64,000 bases of DNA, taken from contig NZ_CP133778.1 in NCBI RefSeq assembly GCF_034347405.1, positions 4,406,501-4,470,500 on the forward strand, given 5' to 3'. The notes below the pieces were generated by a model, which worked only from the letters and a program-made list of their open reading frames with translations, was not told the origin of the DNA and ran no database searches. Shown here piece by piece: positions 53,252 through 61,174 of this stretch. Source of the stretch: Pseudomonas sp. CCC3.1 (lineage in GTDB: Bacteria > Pseudomonadota > Gammaproteobacteria > Pseudomonadales > Pseudomonadaceae). A program made the position numbers and the translations under genes. Numbering within the stretch: the first letter of the stretch is position 1; each line of letters opens with the position of its first letter.

Positions 53252-53565
53252 ACTGGCTGGATATTTGTTCACTCGACGAAATCAATGCCCTGGGTTCGCG
53301 GATCATTAATGGTCCAAAAGGCGACATCGCGATTTTTCGCACCAGCGACGACGAAGTCTTCGCCCTTGATGACCGTTGCCCGCACAAGGGTGGCCCTCTG
53401 TCTCAGGGGTTGATCTACGGCAAGCGCGTGGCGTGCCCGCTGCACAACTGGCAAATCGACCTGCAAAGCGGCGAAGCTCAGGCCCCGGACATTGGCTGCG
53501 CCCATCACCACCTGGCGCGGGTCGAAAATGGCCGAGTGCAGTTGGCCCTGCGGGACGCAGGCTGA
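53248..53565 (+). CDS. nirD: nitrite reductase small subunit, Rieske-type
   Basis: 105 residues from ATG at 53248, which overlaps the nirB stop by four bases. The Rieske [2Fe-2S] ligands are CPHKGGPLS and CPLHNWQID. Pairs with NirB. Its stop overlaps the nasC start (TGATG). Confidence 0.93.
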   Translation: MNWLDICSLDEINALGSRIINGPKGDIAIFRTSDDEVFALDDRCPHKGGPLSQGLIYGKRVACPLHNWQIDLQSGEAQAPDIGCAHHHLARVENGRVQLALRDAG

Positions 53566-56282
53566 TGGACCGCCAGATCACCGCCTCGACCTGCTGCTAT
53601 TGCGGGGTCGGCTGCGGCGTGCTGATTGAGCACGACGGCGAACGCATCTTTGGCGTGCGCGGCGATCCGGCGCACCCGGCCAACTTCGGAAAACTGTGTA
53701 GCAAGGGTTCTACCCTTCACCTGACCGGCGACCTGAATGCACGTGCGCTGTACCCCCAACTGCGCCTTGGCAAAGCGCTGGCCCGTGGTCGCACCGACTG
53801 GGACAGCGCCCTCGATCACGCCGCCAGCGTGTTTGCCAACACCCTCGCAGAGCACGGCCCTGACAGCGTGGCGTTTTACGTGTCCGGGCAGCTACTGACC
53901 GAGGATTACTACGCCTTCAACAAACTCGCGCGGGCGCTGATTGGCACCAACAATATCGACAGCAATTCGCGGCTGTGCATGTCATCAGCGGTGGTCGGCT
54001 ACAAGCGCAGCCTCGGGGCCGATGCACCGCCGTGCAACTATGAAGACCTCGAACTGAGCGACTGCGTGATGATCGTCGGCAGTAACATGGCCTACGCCCA
54101 TCCGGTGCTGTTTCGTCGGCTTGAAGAGGCCAAAGCCCGACGCCCAGCCATGAAGGTGATCGTCATCGACCCACGTCGTACTGACACCTGCGATTTGGCC
54201 GATCTGCATCTAGCGATTCTTCCCGGCACCGATGTCGCCCTGTTCCACGGGATTTTGCACCTGCTGCTGTGGGAAGACTGGGTCGACCGCGACTTTATCA
54301 ACGCGCATACCGACGGTCTGCCTGCGCTCAAACAACGAGTGCGCGATTACACCCCGTCGATGGTGTCGCAGCTCTGTGGCATCAGCGTCGAGCAACTGGA
54401 GCTATGTGCACAGTGGGTCGGCACCTCGCCGAGTTTTCTGTCGCTGTGGTGCATGGGGCTCAACCAGTCCACGGCGGGCAGCGCCAAAAACAGCGCGCTG
54501 ATCAACCTGCATTTGGCCACCGGGCAAATTGGTCGGCCTGGCGCAGGGCCTTTCTCACTGACAGGTCAGCCAAATGCCATGGGCGGACGCGAAACTGGCA
54601 GCCTGTCCAACCTGCTGCCCGGCCATCGCGACGCCGCCAATGCCGAACATCGCGCCGAAGTGGCTGCGTATTGGGGGGTTGAGCAACTCCCGGCAAATAT
54701 CGGCCTGACCGCCATCGAGTTGTTTGAGCACGTGGGCAGCGGCAAGATCAAAGCCCTGTGGATTGCCTGCACCAACCCGGCCCAATCCCTGCCCGATCAA
54801 GTCGCCGTGCGGGCGGCACTGCAAGCGTGCCCGTTTGTGGTGCTACAAGAAGCCTTTCACACCACCGAAACGGCAGCCTTCGCTGACCTGCTGCTGCCTG
54901 CCGCCAGTTGGGGCGAGAAGGACGGCACGGTGACCAATTCTGAGCGGCGCATTTCCCATGTTCGCAAAGCAGTCGTCGCACCGGGCGAAGCGCGTGCGGA
55001 CTGGGCCATTACCGTCGATTTCGCACAGCGTCTGGAAAAGTATCTGCGCCCTAACGCCAACAGTCTGTTCGCCTTTGATCACCCGGCGCAGCTCTTCGAC
55101 GAATTCAAACACCTGACCCGTGGCCGCGACCTTGATCTGTCGGGCATCAGCCACGCGCTGATTGATCGCCTCGGCCCGCAGCAATGGCCATTTCCCGAGG
55201 GTGCGGTTGAAGGCACCGCCCGGCTGTACGGGGATGGTATCTTTGCGACGCCCAACGGCCGCGCCCAGTTTATTGACGAACCCTATCGCGCCGCCAAGGA
55301 GCAACGCGACGCCCGCTTCCCGCTGACGCTGATCACTGGCCGTCTGCGCGACCAATGGCACGGCATGAGCCGCACCGGCACCGCTGCGCAACTGTTCGGT
55401 CATGTCAGCGAAGCGGTGCTGAGCCTGCACCCGGACGAACTGCGCCGCCATCGCCTGCAACCCGGTGACCTGATCAGCCTTAAAAGTCGGCGCGGGGCGC
55501 TGGTTTTGCCGGTCAGCAGCGACGATAGCGTGCGCCCCGGTCAAGCGTTTTTGCCGATGCATTGGGGCGACCGCTTTCTCAAGGGTGGGGTTAATAGCCT
55601 GACCTTGCCCGCCTTCGACCCGCTGTCTAAACAACCGGAACTCAAACACAGCGCCGTGCGGCTGGAGCCCGTGCACTTGCCGTGGCATTTATTCGCGCTG
55701 ATCGAAGGCGATGTTCAATCACATTTCCAGACGCTGCGACCGCTGTGCGAGAGTTTTTCTTACGTGAGCCTCAGCCTGACCGGACGTGAACGCCCCGCGC
55801 TGCTGATCCGCGCCGCCAGCGCCAAGGCGCCTGATGCACAACTGCTGCGCGACATCGATCAATGCCTGGGGCTCAACGACGGCCCGGTATTGGCCTACGA
55901 CGACCCGCGACGCGCCATTGGCAAACGGGTACGCATTGAGCACGGACGCATTACAGCCATTCGGCTGGCGGGTGAAACCCTGGCCCAACACTGGTTGCAA
56001 AACCTGTGGCTGGAAGGCCGCGCCGACGAACAGCTACGGCGCTGGCTACTGGCCCCGCTGAGTGCACCGCCGGGTAACGCTGGCTCACCAGCGGGCGGCA
56101 ACAAGATTGTGTGTAACTGCAAAAACGTCAGCCAAGGCGCCATCTGTGACGCCATCGCTCAGGGACTGGACTTGCCAGCATTGAAAAAAACATTGGGTTG
56201 CGGGACGCAATGCGGCTCGTGTGTCCCGGAAATCAAGCGCTTATTGGTTGCCAAAACGCAGCCCATCACCGTCATCGCGTAA
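53565..56282 (+). CDS. nasC: assimilatory nitrate reductase catalytic subunit with C-terminal BFD domain
   Basis: 905 residues from ATG at 53565. The N-terminal [4Fe-4S] site is CCYCGVGCGVLIEHDG with a later CSKGS. The molybdopterin-binding body shows NNIDSNSRLCMSSAV and GPFSLTGQPNAMGGRETG. A C-terminal BFD-like [2Fe-2S] domain holds CNCKNVSQG and CGTQCGSCVPE, as in ferredoxin/NADH-dependent Nas enzymes. Reduces nitrate to nitrite. Part of nirBD-nasC-cobA; no separate electron-transfer subunit gene is present here. Confidence 0.94.
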   Translation: MDRQITASTCCYCGVGCGVLIEHDGERIFGVRGDPAHPANFGKLCSKGSTLHLTGDLNARALYPQLRLGKALARGRTDWDSALDHAASVFANTLAEHGPDSVAFYVSGQLLTEDYYAFNKLARALIGTNNIDSNSRLCMSSAVVGYKRSLGADAPPCNYEDLELSDCVMIVGSNMAYAHPVLFRRLEEAKARRPAMKVIVIDPRRTDTCDLADLHLAILPGTDVALFHGILHLLLWEDWVDRDFINAHTDGLPALKQRVRDYTPSMVSQLCGISVEQLELCAQWVGTSPSFLSLWCMGLNQSTAGSAKNSALINLHLATGQIGRPGAGPFSLTGQPNAMGGRETGSLSNLLPGHRDAANAEHRAEVAAYWGVEQLPANIGLTAIELFEHVGSGKIKALWIACTNPAQSLPDQVAVRAALQACPFVVLQEAFHTTETAAFADLLLPAASWGEKDGTVTNSERRISHVRKAVVAPGEARADWAITVDFAQRLEKYLRPNANSLFAFDHPAQLFDEFKHLTRGRDLDLSGISHALIDRLGPQQWPFPEGAVEGTARLYGDGIFATPNGRAQFIDEPYRAAKEQRDARFPLTLITGRLRDQWHGMSRTGTAAQLFGHVSEAVLSLHPDELRRHRLQPGDLISLKSRRGALVLPVSSDDSVRPGQAFLPMHWGDRFLKGGVNSLTLPAFDPLSKQPELKHSAVRLEPVHLPWHLFALIEGDVQSHFQTLRPLCESFSYVSLSLTGRERPALLIRAASAKAPDAQLLRDIDQCLGLNDGPVLAYDDPRRAIGKRVRIEHGRITAIRLAGETLAQHWLQNLWLEGRADEQLRRWLLAPLSAPPGNAGSPAGGNKIVCNCKNVSQGAICDAIAQGLDLPALKKTLGCGTQCGSCVPEIKRLLVAKTQPITVIA

Positions 56283-56292
56283 GGAATACATC

Positions 56293-57042
56293 ATGAGTGC
56301 AAAAGTCTGGTTGGTGGGTGCGGGGCCGGGTGATCCGGAGCTACTGACGCTTAAGGCCGTGCGTGCCCTGCGCGAAGCCGATGTGGTGCTGATTGACGAT
56401 TTGGTCAATACGGCCGTGCTGGAGCATTGCCCCGGCGTGCGAGTGGTGGCGGTGGGCAAACGAGGAGGTTGCCGCTCAACACCGCAAGCATTCATACAGC
56501 GCCTGATGCTGCGCTACGCCCGGCAAGGCAAATGCGTGGTGCGACTCAAAGGCGGTGACCCGTGCATTTTCGGACGGGGTGGCGAAGAGGCACAGTGGTT
56601 GCGCGAACACGCCGTTGAAGTGGAGTTGGTCAACGGCATCACTGCCGGACTGGCAGGTGCGACGCAATGCGACATATCGCTGACGCTGCGCGGCGTGGCC
56701 CGAGGCGTGACACTGGTGACAGCGCACACACAGGATGACAGCCCGCTGAACTGGCAGGCGCTGGCGCAAAGCGGCACCACGCTGGTGGTGTACATGGGCG
56801 TGGCAAAACTGAGTGAGATCCGCAACCAGTTACTGGCGGGAGGCATGGCAGCTGACATGCCGGTGGCGATGATCGAAAACGCATCCCTGCCCCAACAGCG
56901 CGAATGCCGCAGTGACCTGAGCGCAATGGAACAAGACGCCGAAGCCTTCCAACTGAAAAGCCCGGCGATTCTGGTCATCGGTCACGTGGCGCAGGCCCGC
57001 AAGGCACAAACCCTGTGGGAGCGCGGCTTAATCAACGCGTAG
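56293..57042 (+). CDS. cobA: uroporphyrinogen-III C-methyltransferase (siroheme synthesis)
   Basis: 249 residues from ATG at 56293. SUMT motifs are VGAGPGDPELLTLKA at the start, VVRLKGGDPCIFGRGGEE near 84, and VNGITAGLAGATQCDISLT. Adds the two methyl groups that lead to siroheme, which NirB needs, so its place at the end of the nitrate operon is logical. It lacks the CysG oxidase/chelatase domain. Confidence 0.93.
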   Translation: MSAKVWLVGAGPGDPELLTLKAVRALREADVVLIDDLVNTAVLEHCPGVRVVAVGKRGGCRSTPQAFIQRLMLRYARQGKCVVRLKGGDPCIFGRGGEEAQWLREHAVEVELVNGITAGLAGATQCDISLTLRGVARGVTLVTAHTQDDSPLNWQALAQSGTTLVVYMGVAKLSEIRNQLLAGGMAADMPVAMIENASLPQQRECRSDLSAMEQDAEAFQLKSPAILVIGHVAQARKAQTLWERGLINA

Positions 57043-57055
57043 CACCCAATCAACC

Positions 57056-57096
57056 GTAGTCGCTGCCGAAGGCTGCGAAGGGTTGCGGAGCAACCC
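57056..57096. repeat. half REP element plus small hairpin after cobA
   Basis: GTAGTCGCTGCCGAAGGCTGCG is the left half of the REP found after nasT. It is followed by GGGTTGC-GGA-GCAACCC (57080-57096) and GTTT, which may act as a terminator. Confidence 0.6.
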
Positions 57097-57136
57097 GTTT
57101 CATTGAAGCAGCTGCGGTCCCTATCGCTGCCTGCGG

Positions 57137-57171
57137 ATTGCGGATTGCGGGTTGCGGGTTGCGGGTTGCGG
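57137..57171. repeat. seven-base tandem repeat
   Basis: Five perfect-length units of (A/G)TTGCGG (two ATTGCGG, then three GTTGCGG) in the short gap between convergent cobA and garD, ending 19 bases before the garD stop. Its copy number may vary between strains. Confidence 0.75.
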
Positions 57172-57189
57172 ATTCCAGGTTGCCGCCGA

Positions 57190-58743
57190 TCAGGTAATCG
57201 GTGCCGGGTTGAACAGGGTGATGTCGTTGTGCAGTTTGTGCTGTTCGGCCCAGGTGTGTTTTTTGCCGCTAGCCACGTCCAGGTAGTAGTGGAACAGCTC
57301 CCAACCCAGTTCTGCGATGCTTGCCCGCCCGGTGGCAATGCGCCCGGCATCAATGTCGATCAGGTCCGGCCAGCGCTGTGCCAGTTCGGTACGGGTCGAC
57401 ACTTTGACCACCGGCGTCATCGCTAAACCATACGGCGTACCACGCCCGGTGGTGAACACGTGCAGGTTCATCCCGGCCGCCAGTTGCAACGTGCCACAGA
57501 CAAAGTCACTGGCTGGCGTCGCACAAAAAATCAGCCCTTTGCGCGTGAATCGCTCGCCCGGGCCGAGCACGCCATTGATCGCGCTGCTGCCGGATTTAAC
57601 GATAGAGCCCAGCGACTTTTCGACGATATTCGACAACCCGCCTTTTTTGTTGCCCGGGGTGGTGTTGGCGCTGCGATCCGCTTCGCCTTTGGCCAGGTAA
57701 CGGTCGTACCAGTCCATTTCACGCACCAGTTGCTGGGCGACTTCCTGGCTTTGCGCACGCGAGGTCAGCAGGTAAATGGCGTCGCGCACTTCAGTGACTT
57801 CAGAGAACATCACGGTCGCTCCGGCCCGCAGCAACAAGTCTGAGGCGTAACCCAGTGCCGGGTTGGCGGTGATCCCGGAAAACGCATCGCTGCCGCCGCA
57901 TTGCATGCCCAGTATCAGCTCGCTCGCGGGCACGGTTTCGCGGCGACGCTGATCAAGCTTTTTCAAACGGATTTCGGCCAGCGCCATGATCTGCTCGACC
58001 ATTTCGGTAAAGCCGTGGCTGGCGTCCTGCAAGCGGTACAACCAAGGCTCGCTGAGGTCCACCGAGCTGTCGTTGTCGTGCATCACTTGCCCGGCCTGCA
58101 ATTTTTCGCAGCCCAAACTGATCACCAGCGCTTCGCCACCCAAGTTAGGGTTGCGCGCCAGATTGCGCACGGTGCGAATCGGGATGTAGGCGTCGGTGGC
58201 GCTGATCGCCACGCCACAGCCATAGCTGTGGGTCAGCGCCACGACGTCGTCGACATTCGGGTATTTGGGCAGCAGTTCATCGCGGATACGCTTGACCGCA
58301 TGGTTCAACACCCCGGTCACGCATTGCACGGTGGTGGTGATGCCCAGGATATTGCGCGTACCGACGGTGCCATCGGCGTTGCGATAGCCCTCGAACGTGA
58401 AGCCTTCAAGCGGCGCCTGCGCGGCCGGTATATCGGTGGCCAGCGGCAGGCTGTCCAGAGGCGGCGCGGTGGGCATGCGCAACTGGTCTTCATTGACCCA
58501 ACTGCCGCGGGGGATGGCTTGCAAGGCGTAGCCGATGGTTTGGCCATAGCGAATGACTTTGCCGCCTTCGGCGATATCGACCAGCGTGACCTTGTGGCTC
58601 TGCGGCACAAAATCCAGGGTTACAAGGCCATTGGCAAGCTCGGTCCCGGCCGGTACGCCCTGGTCATTCACCACCACCGCCACGTTATCCAACGCATGCA
58701 GTTGGATGGTGCGCGGCGAATCGGAATGTTCAATTAACGTCAT
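57190..58743 (-). CDS. garD: galactarate dehydratase
   Basis: 517 residues. UxaA/GarD family: an N-terminal SAF-like domain (HALDNVAVVVNDQG), then GYRNADGTVGTRNILGI, THSYGCGV and LGCEKLQAGQ, and LGMQCGGSDAFSGITANPALG, the cysteine- and glycine-rich catalytic segments. Makes 5-dehydro-4-deoxy-glucarate from galactarate. It lies downstream of kdgD on the same strand; altronate dehydratase is less likely given that neighbour. Confidence 0.88.
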   Translation of the reverse strand: MTLIEHSDSPRTIQLHALDNVAVVVNDQGVPAGTELANGLVTLDFVPQSHKVTLVDIAEGGKVIRYGQTIGYALQAIPRGSWVNEDQLRMPTAPPLDSLPLATDIPAAQAPLEGFTFEGYRNADGTVGTRNILGITTTVQCVTGVLNHAVKRIRDELLPKYPNVDDVVALTHSYGCGVAISATDAYIPIRTVRNLARNPNLGGEALVISLGCEKLQAGQVMHDNDSSVDLSEPWLYRLQDASHGFTEMVEQIMALAEIRLKKLDQRRRETVPASELILGMQCGGSDAFSGITANPALGYASDLLLRAGATVMFSEVTEVRDAIYLLTSRAQSQEVAQQLVREMDWYDRYLAKGEADRSANTTPGNKKGGLSNIVEKSLGSIVKSGSSAINGVLGPGERFTRKGLIFCATPASDFVCGTLQLAAGMNLHVFTTGRGTPYGLAMTPVVKVSTRTELAQRWPDLIDIDAGRIATGRASIAELGWELFHYYLDVASGKKHTWAEQHKLHNDITLFNPAPIT

Positions 58744-58820
58744 GACGCCGCCTCTTGAGGAATTATTGTTAGGTGCGGGTAAAGATTGCGCGGTCGGAGC
58801 GAGTCTATTTCCTTACGCAA

Positions 58821-58846
58821 AAGGCCGCTGATTGCTCAGCGGCCTT
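58821..58846 (-). terminator. hairpin after kdgD
   Basis: Perfect 11-base arms AAGGCCGCTGA and TCAGCGGCCTT around four bases; on the minus strand it is followed by TTGCG. It lies between kdgD and garD, so it may reduce rather than stop read-through. Confidence 0.65.
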
Positions 58847-58855
58847 GGGTGTTAT

Positions 58856-59767
58856 TTACTGCGGACCTTGCTTGTCGATCAAGGCCGCCAGTGCCTCGTA
58901 TTCTTCTGGCAACAAATCAGTCAGCGGGGTGCGGACCGGGCCTGCGCTGTAGCCGGAAATGGTGGCCCCGGCCTTGACGATGCTCACCGCATAACCGGCT
59001 TTGCGGTTGCGGATGTCCAGGTATGGCAGGAAGAAGTCATCGATGATCTTGCCGACCGTGGCGTGATCTTCGCGGGCAATGGCGTGGTAGAAGTCCATCG
59101 CGGTTTTCGGGATGAAGTTGAACACCGCCGAGGAGTAAACAGGCACGCCCAGCGCTTTGTAAGCCGCAGCGTAGACCTCGGCCGTCGGCAAACCGCCCAG
59201 GTAACTGAAACGGTCGCCAAGGCGGCGGCGGATCGAGACCATCAGTTCGATGTCACCCAGGCCATCTTTGTAACCGATCAGGTTCGGGCAACGCTCGGCC
59301 AGTTGCTCCAGCAGCGGCGCGGTCAGGCGGCACACGTTGCGGTTGTAAACAACGACACCGATTTTGACCGACTTGCACACGGCTTCTACGTGGGCAGCAA
59401 CGCCGTCCTGGCTGGCTTCTGTCAGGTAATGCGGCAACAGCAGCAGGCCTTTGGCGCCCAGACGTTCGGCTTCTTGAGCGTACTCGATGGCTTGACGCGT
59501 CGAGCCGCCGACCCCGGCCAGAATCGGCACGCTGGTGGCGCAGGTATCGACAGCGGTTTTGATCACCTGCGAATACTCGCTGGCCGCCAGGGAGAAGAAC
59601 TCACCGGTGCCGCCTGCCGCGAACAAGGCAGAAGCACCATATGGGGCCAGCCATTCCAGACGCTTGATGTAACCCTCGCGGTGGAAGTCACCTTGAGCCG
59701 TGAAATCGGTGAGCGGAAAAGACAGTAGGCCGGACGAGAGGATGGACTTCAGTTCTTGTGGATTCAT
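58856..59767 (-). CDS. kdgD: 5-dehydro-4-deoxyglucarate dehydratase
   Basis: 303 residues of the DHDPS/NAL fold: FPLTDFTAQGDFH at the start, AAGGTGEFFSLAASEYS near 50, VVVYNRNVCRLT with the conserved Tyr, and LIGYKDGLGD with the Schiff-base Lys. Converts the GarD product to alpha-ketoglutarate semialdehyde. With garD it gives a two-step entry for galactarate; glucarate dehydratase, a transporter and the semialdehyde dehydrogenase are not in the window. Confidence 0.92.
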   Translation of the reverse strand: MNPQELKSILSSGLLSFPLTDFTAQGDFHREGYIKRLEWLAPYGASALFAAGGTGEFFSLAASEYSQVIKTAVDTCATSVPILAGVGGSTRQAIEYAQEAERLGAKGLLLLPHYLTEASQDGVAAHVEAVCKSVKIGVVVYNRNVCRLTAPLLEQLAERCPNLIGYKDGLGDIELMVSIRRRLGDRFSYLGGLPTAEVYAAAYKALGVPVYSSAVFNFIPKTAMDFYHAIAREDHATVGKIIDDFFLPYLDIRNRKAGYAVSIVKAGATISGYSAGPVRTPLTDLLPEEYEALAALIDKQGPQ

Positions 59768-60061
59768 TATTCGAACACCCTGGGAGCTTGATGTGATGAA
59801 AAATACGTCAGCAGTTCGCTGTGTCGTACGTCATCGTACAACTATTAATATTATCGTCAATCCCCCTTCTTGAAATCACAGAAGCTGGCGCTCGCCTGCC
59901 ATTCGTAATCAGCGGCTAGAGCCTCGGTTTAAAGGGCTTCATTCTGACTAAAGGCAATAGCAAATAATTTTTAAAAAGAGATACGTTGTCTTAGGAATCA
60001 ATCAAAAAGGCAACTGTGCGCCTCATCGCAGCCTGCGGCAGCGACTACGAGAGGCGACACA
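59768..60061. other. gap upstream of kdgD
   Basis: No gene. Probably holds the kdgD promoter; the 59955-60010 part is AT-rich. A half REP element (CGCAGCCTGCGGCAGCGACTAC, 60028-60049) lies near the end of the DUF6708 gene. Confidence 0.5.
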
Positions 60062-61174
60062 TCATTTATCGCTGCGATACGCCTCAGCAAAGATCTCGGT
60101 GATCGGCTTTCGGGGGAAGCGTTTGATCAGGGCTTTAACCTTGGCACTCAAACGCAGCAACTCGGCGCTGGGCTTGGCCCACTGTTCAGGCGGCAAGGGT
60201 TCGGACCATTCGCGCATCGCCTGCGGCAGCGCTCGGCGGCCGACTTTGGCAATGCGTTTTATCTCCCACTCCACCAGATGATTGGGCAAGGTCCATAACG
60301 TCATCACGTGGTAGACGTACCAAAAAAAGCCATAGATCCAGCCCACTTCTTCCTCGCGAATTCGCCGATGCAAACTGGCGCGGGCATTGCGGAAGGTGTG
60401 CAAGCCTTCGTGGGAAGGGTCGCCGGGTTCATGCAGCTCCAGCGGGTCTTGAATGGCTTGCAGGTCGTTGAGTTCGTATTCCATGTAACCGCGCACCGCC
60501 TCCCAATTGGCGATTGCCAGTTGCAAGGCGCCGCATTGGAATTCGACACGAACCAACTCGCCCTCATGCTCAAACCCCATGCCCATTCCGTAGTGGCGAG
60601 TGACGCCGTATTGGCTGGCGCTCTGGCCTTGGACGATCCAGGCAGAGAGCGATTCCCATGGGACGAATAAAGGTTCAGTGGCGCCGTCGGGCATGAAGCA
60701 GACTTCGCGGCGCTGGCGGTTGAAACGGGTGGGGATGACGGTGGTGAAGAGTTTGTGGGCTTGGAACCAGACGTAAAGACACACGGCTGATGCAGCGAAC
60801 CACCCTCCCAGCGCGATGGGCAGTGCCGCGGAGAATGAGTCTGCGATTGCATACCACACTTCCTCAGAATTACTGCCCAAAAATGCAAAACCCAGCCCGG
60901 CAGTCAATGGAGCACCGAAACCCATTAGACAAGTAAAAGTAAACGGTCCACCCAACCATATTTGATACGAATAAACATTAGGCCGCCCTCCTCCAAAGTC
61001 CAAGCAGATATCGTTGTAATCACTGATATAGGGGCAACATGGTTCTGCTTCGGTGGGTAGGGGTAACGGAGCTAAATAGGTCTGCCGCCCACCAGGAAAC
61101 AGCTCTAGGTCACCTGCTTTTTTTTGCATCCCATTTATGGGTGATTGAAGTGACATAGCTTTGGCCTTGGTCAT
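60062..61174 (-). CDS. DUF6708-like membrane protein, candidate T6SS immunity protein
   Basis: 370 residues. Two hydrophobic segments, near 75-98 (TFTCLMGFGAPLTAGLGFAF) and 115-135 (ALPIALGGWFAASAVCLYVWF), and a further one near 285 (WIYGFFWYVYHVMTLW). The rest is cytoplasmic-looking. It overlaps the effector gene stop by four bases (ATGA), with GGAG before the ATG. Genes placed like this after VasX-like effectors often encode membrane immunity proteins; DUF6708 is my best family match, and the immunity role is inference. Confidence 0.65.
   Translation of the reverse strand: MTKAKAMSLQSPINGMQKKAGDLELFPGGRQTYLAPLPLPTEAEPCCPYISDYNDICLDFGGGRPNVYSYQIWLGGPFTFTCLMGFGAPLTAGLGFAFLGSNSEEVWYAIADSFSAALPIALGGWFAASAVCLYVWFQAHKLFTTVIPTRFNRQRREVCFMPDGATEPLFVPWESLSAWIVQGQSASQYGVTRHYGMGMGFEHEGELVRVEFQCGALQLAIANWEAVRGYMEYELNDLQAIQDPLELHEPGDPSHEGLHTFRNARASLHRRIREEEVGWIYGFFWYVYHVMTLWTLPNHLVEWEIKRIAKVGRRALPQAMREWSEPLPPEQWAKPSAELLRLSAKVKALIKRFPRKPITEIFAEAYRSDK

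Noticed and set aside
57190..58743. Calling this gene altronate dehydratase (uxaA)
   Set aside because: The neighbour kdgD consumes the galactarate dehydratase product, and no uronate pathway genes are present.
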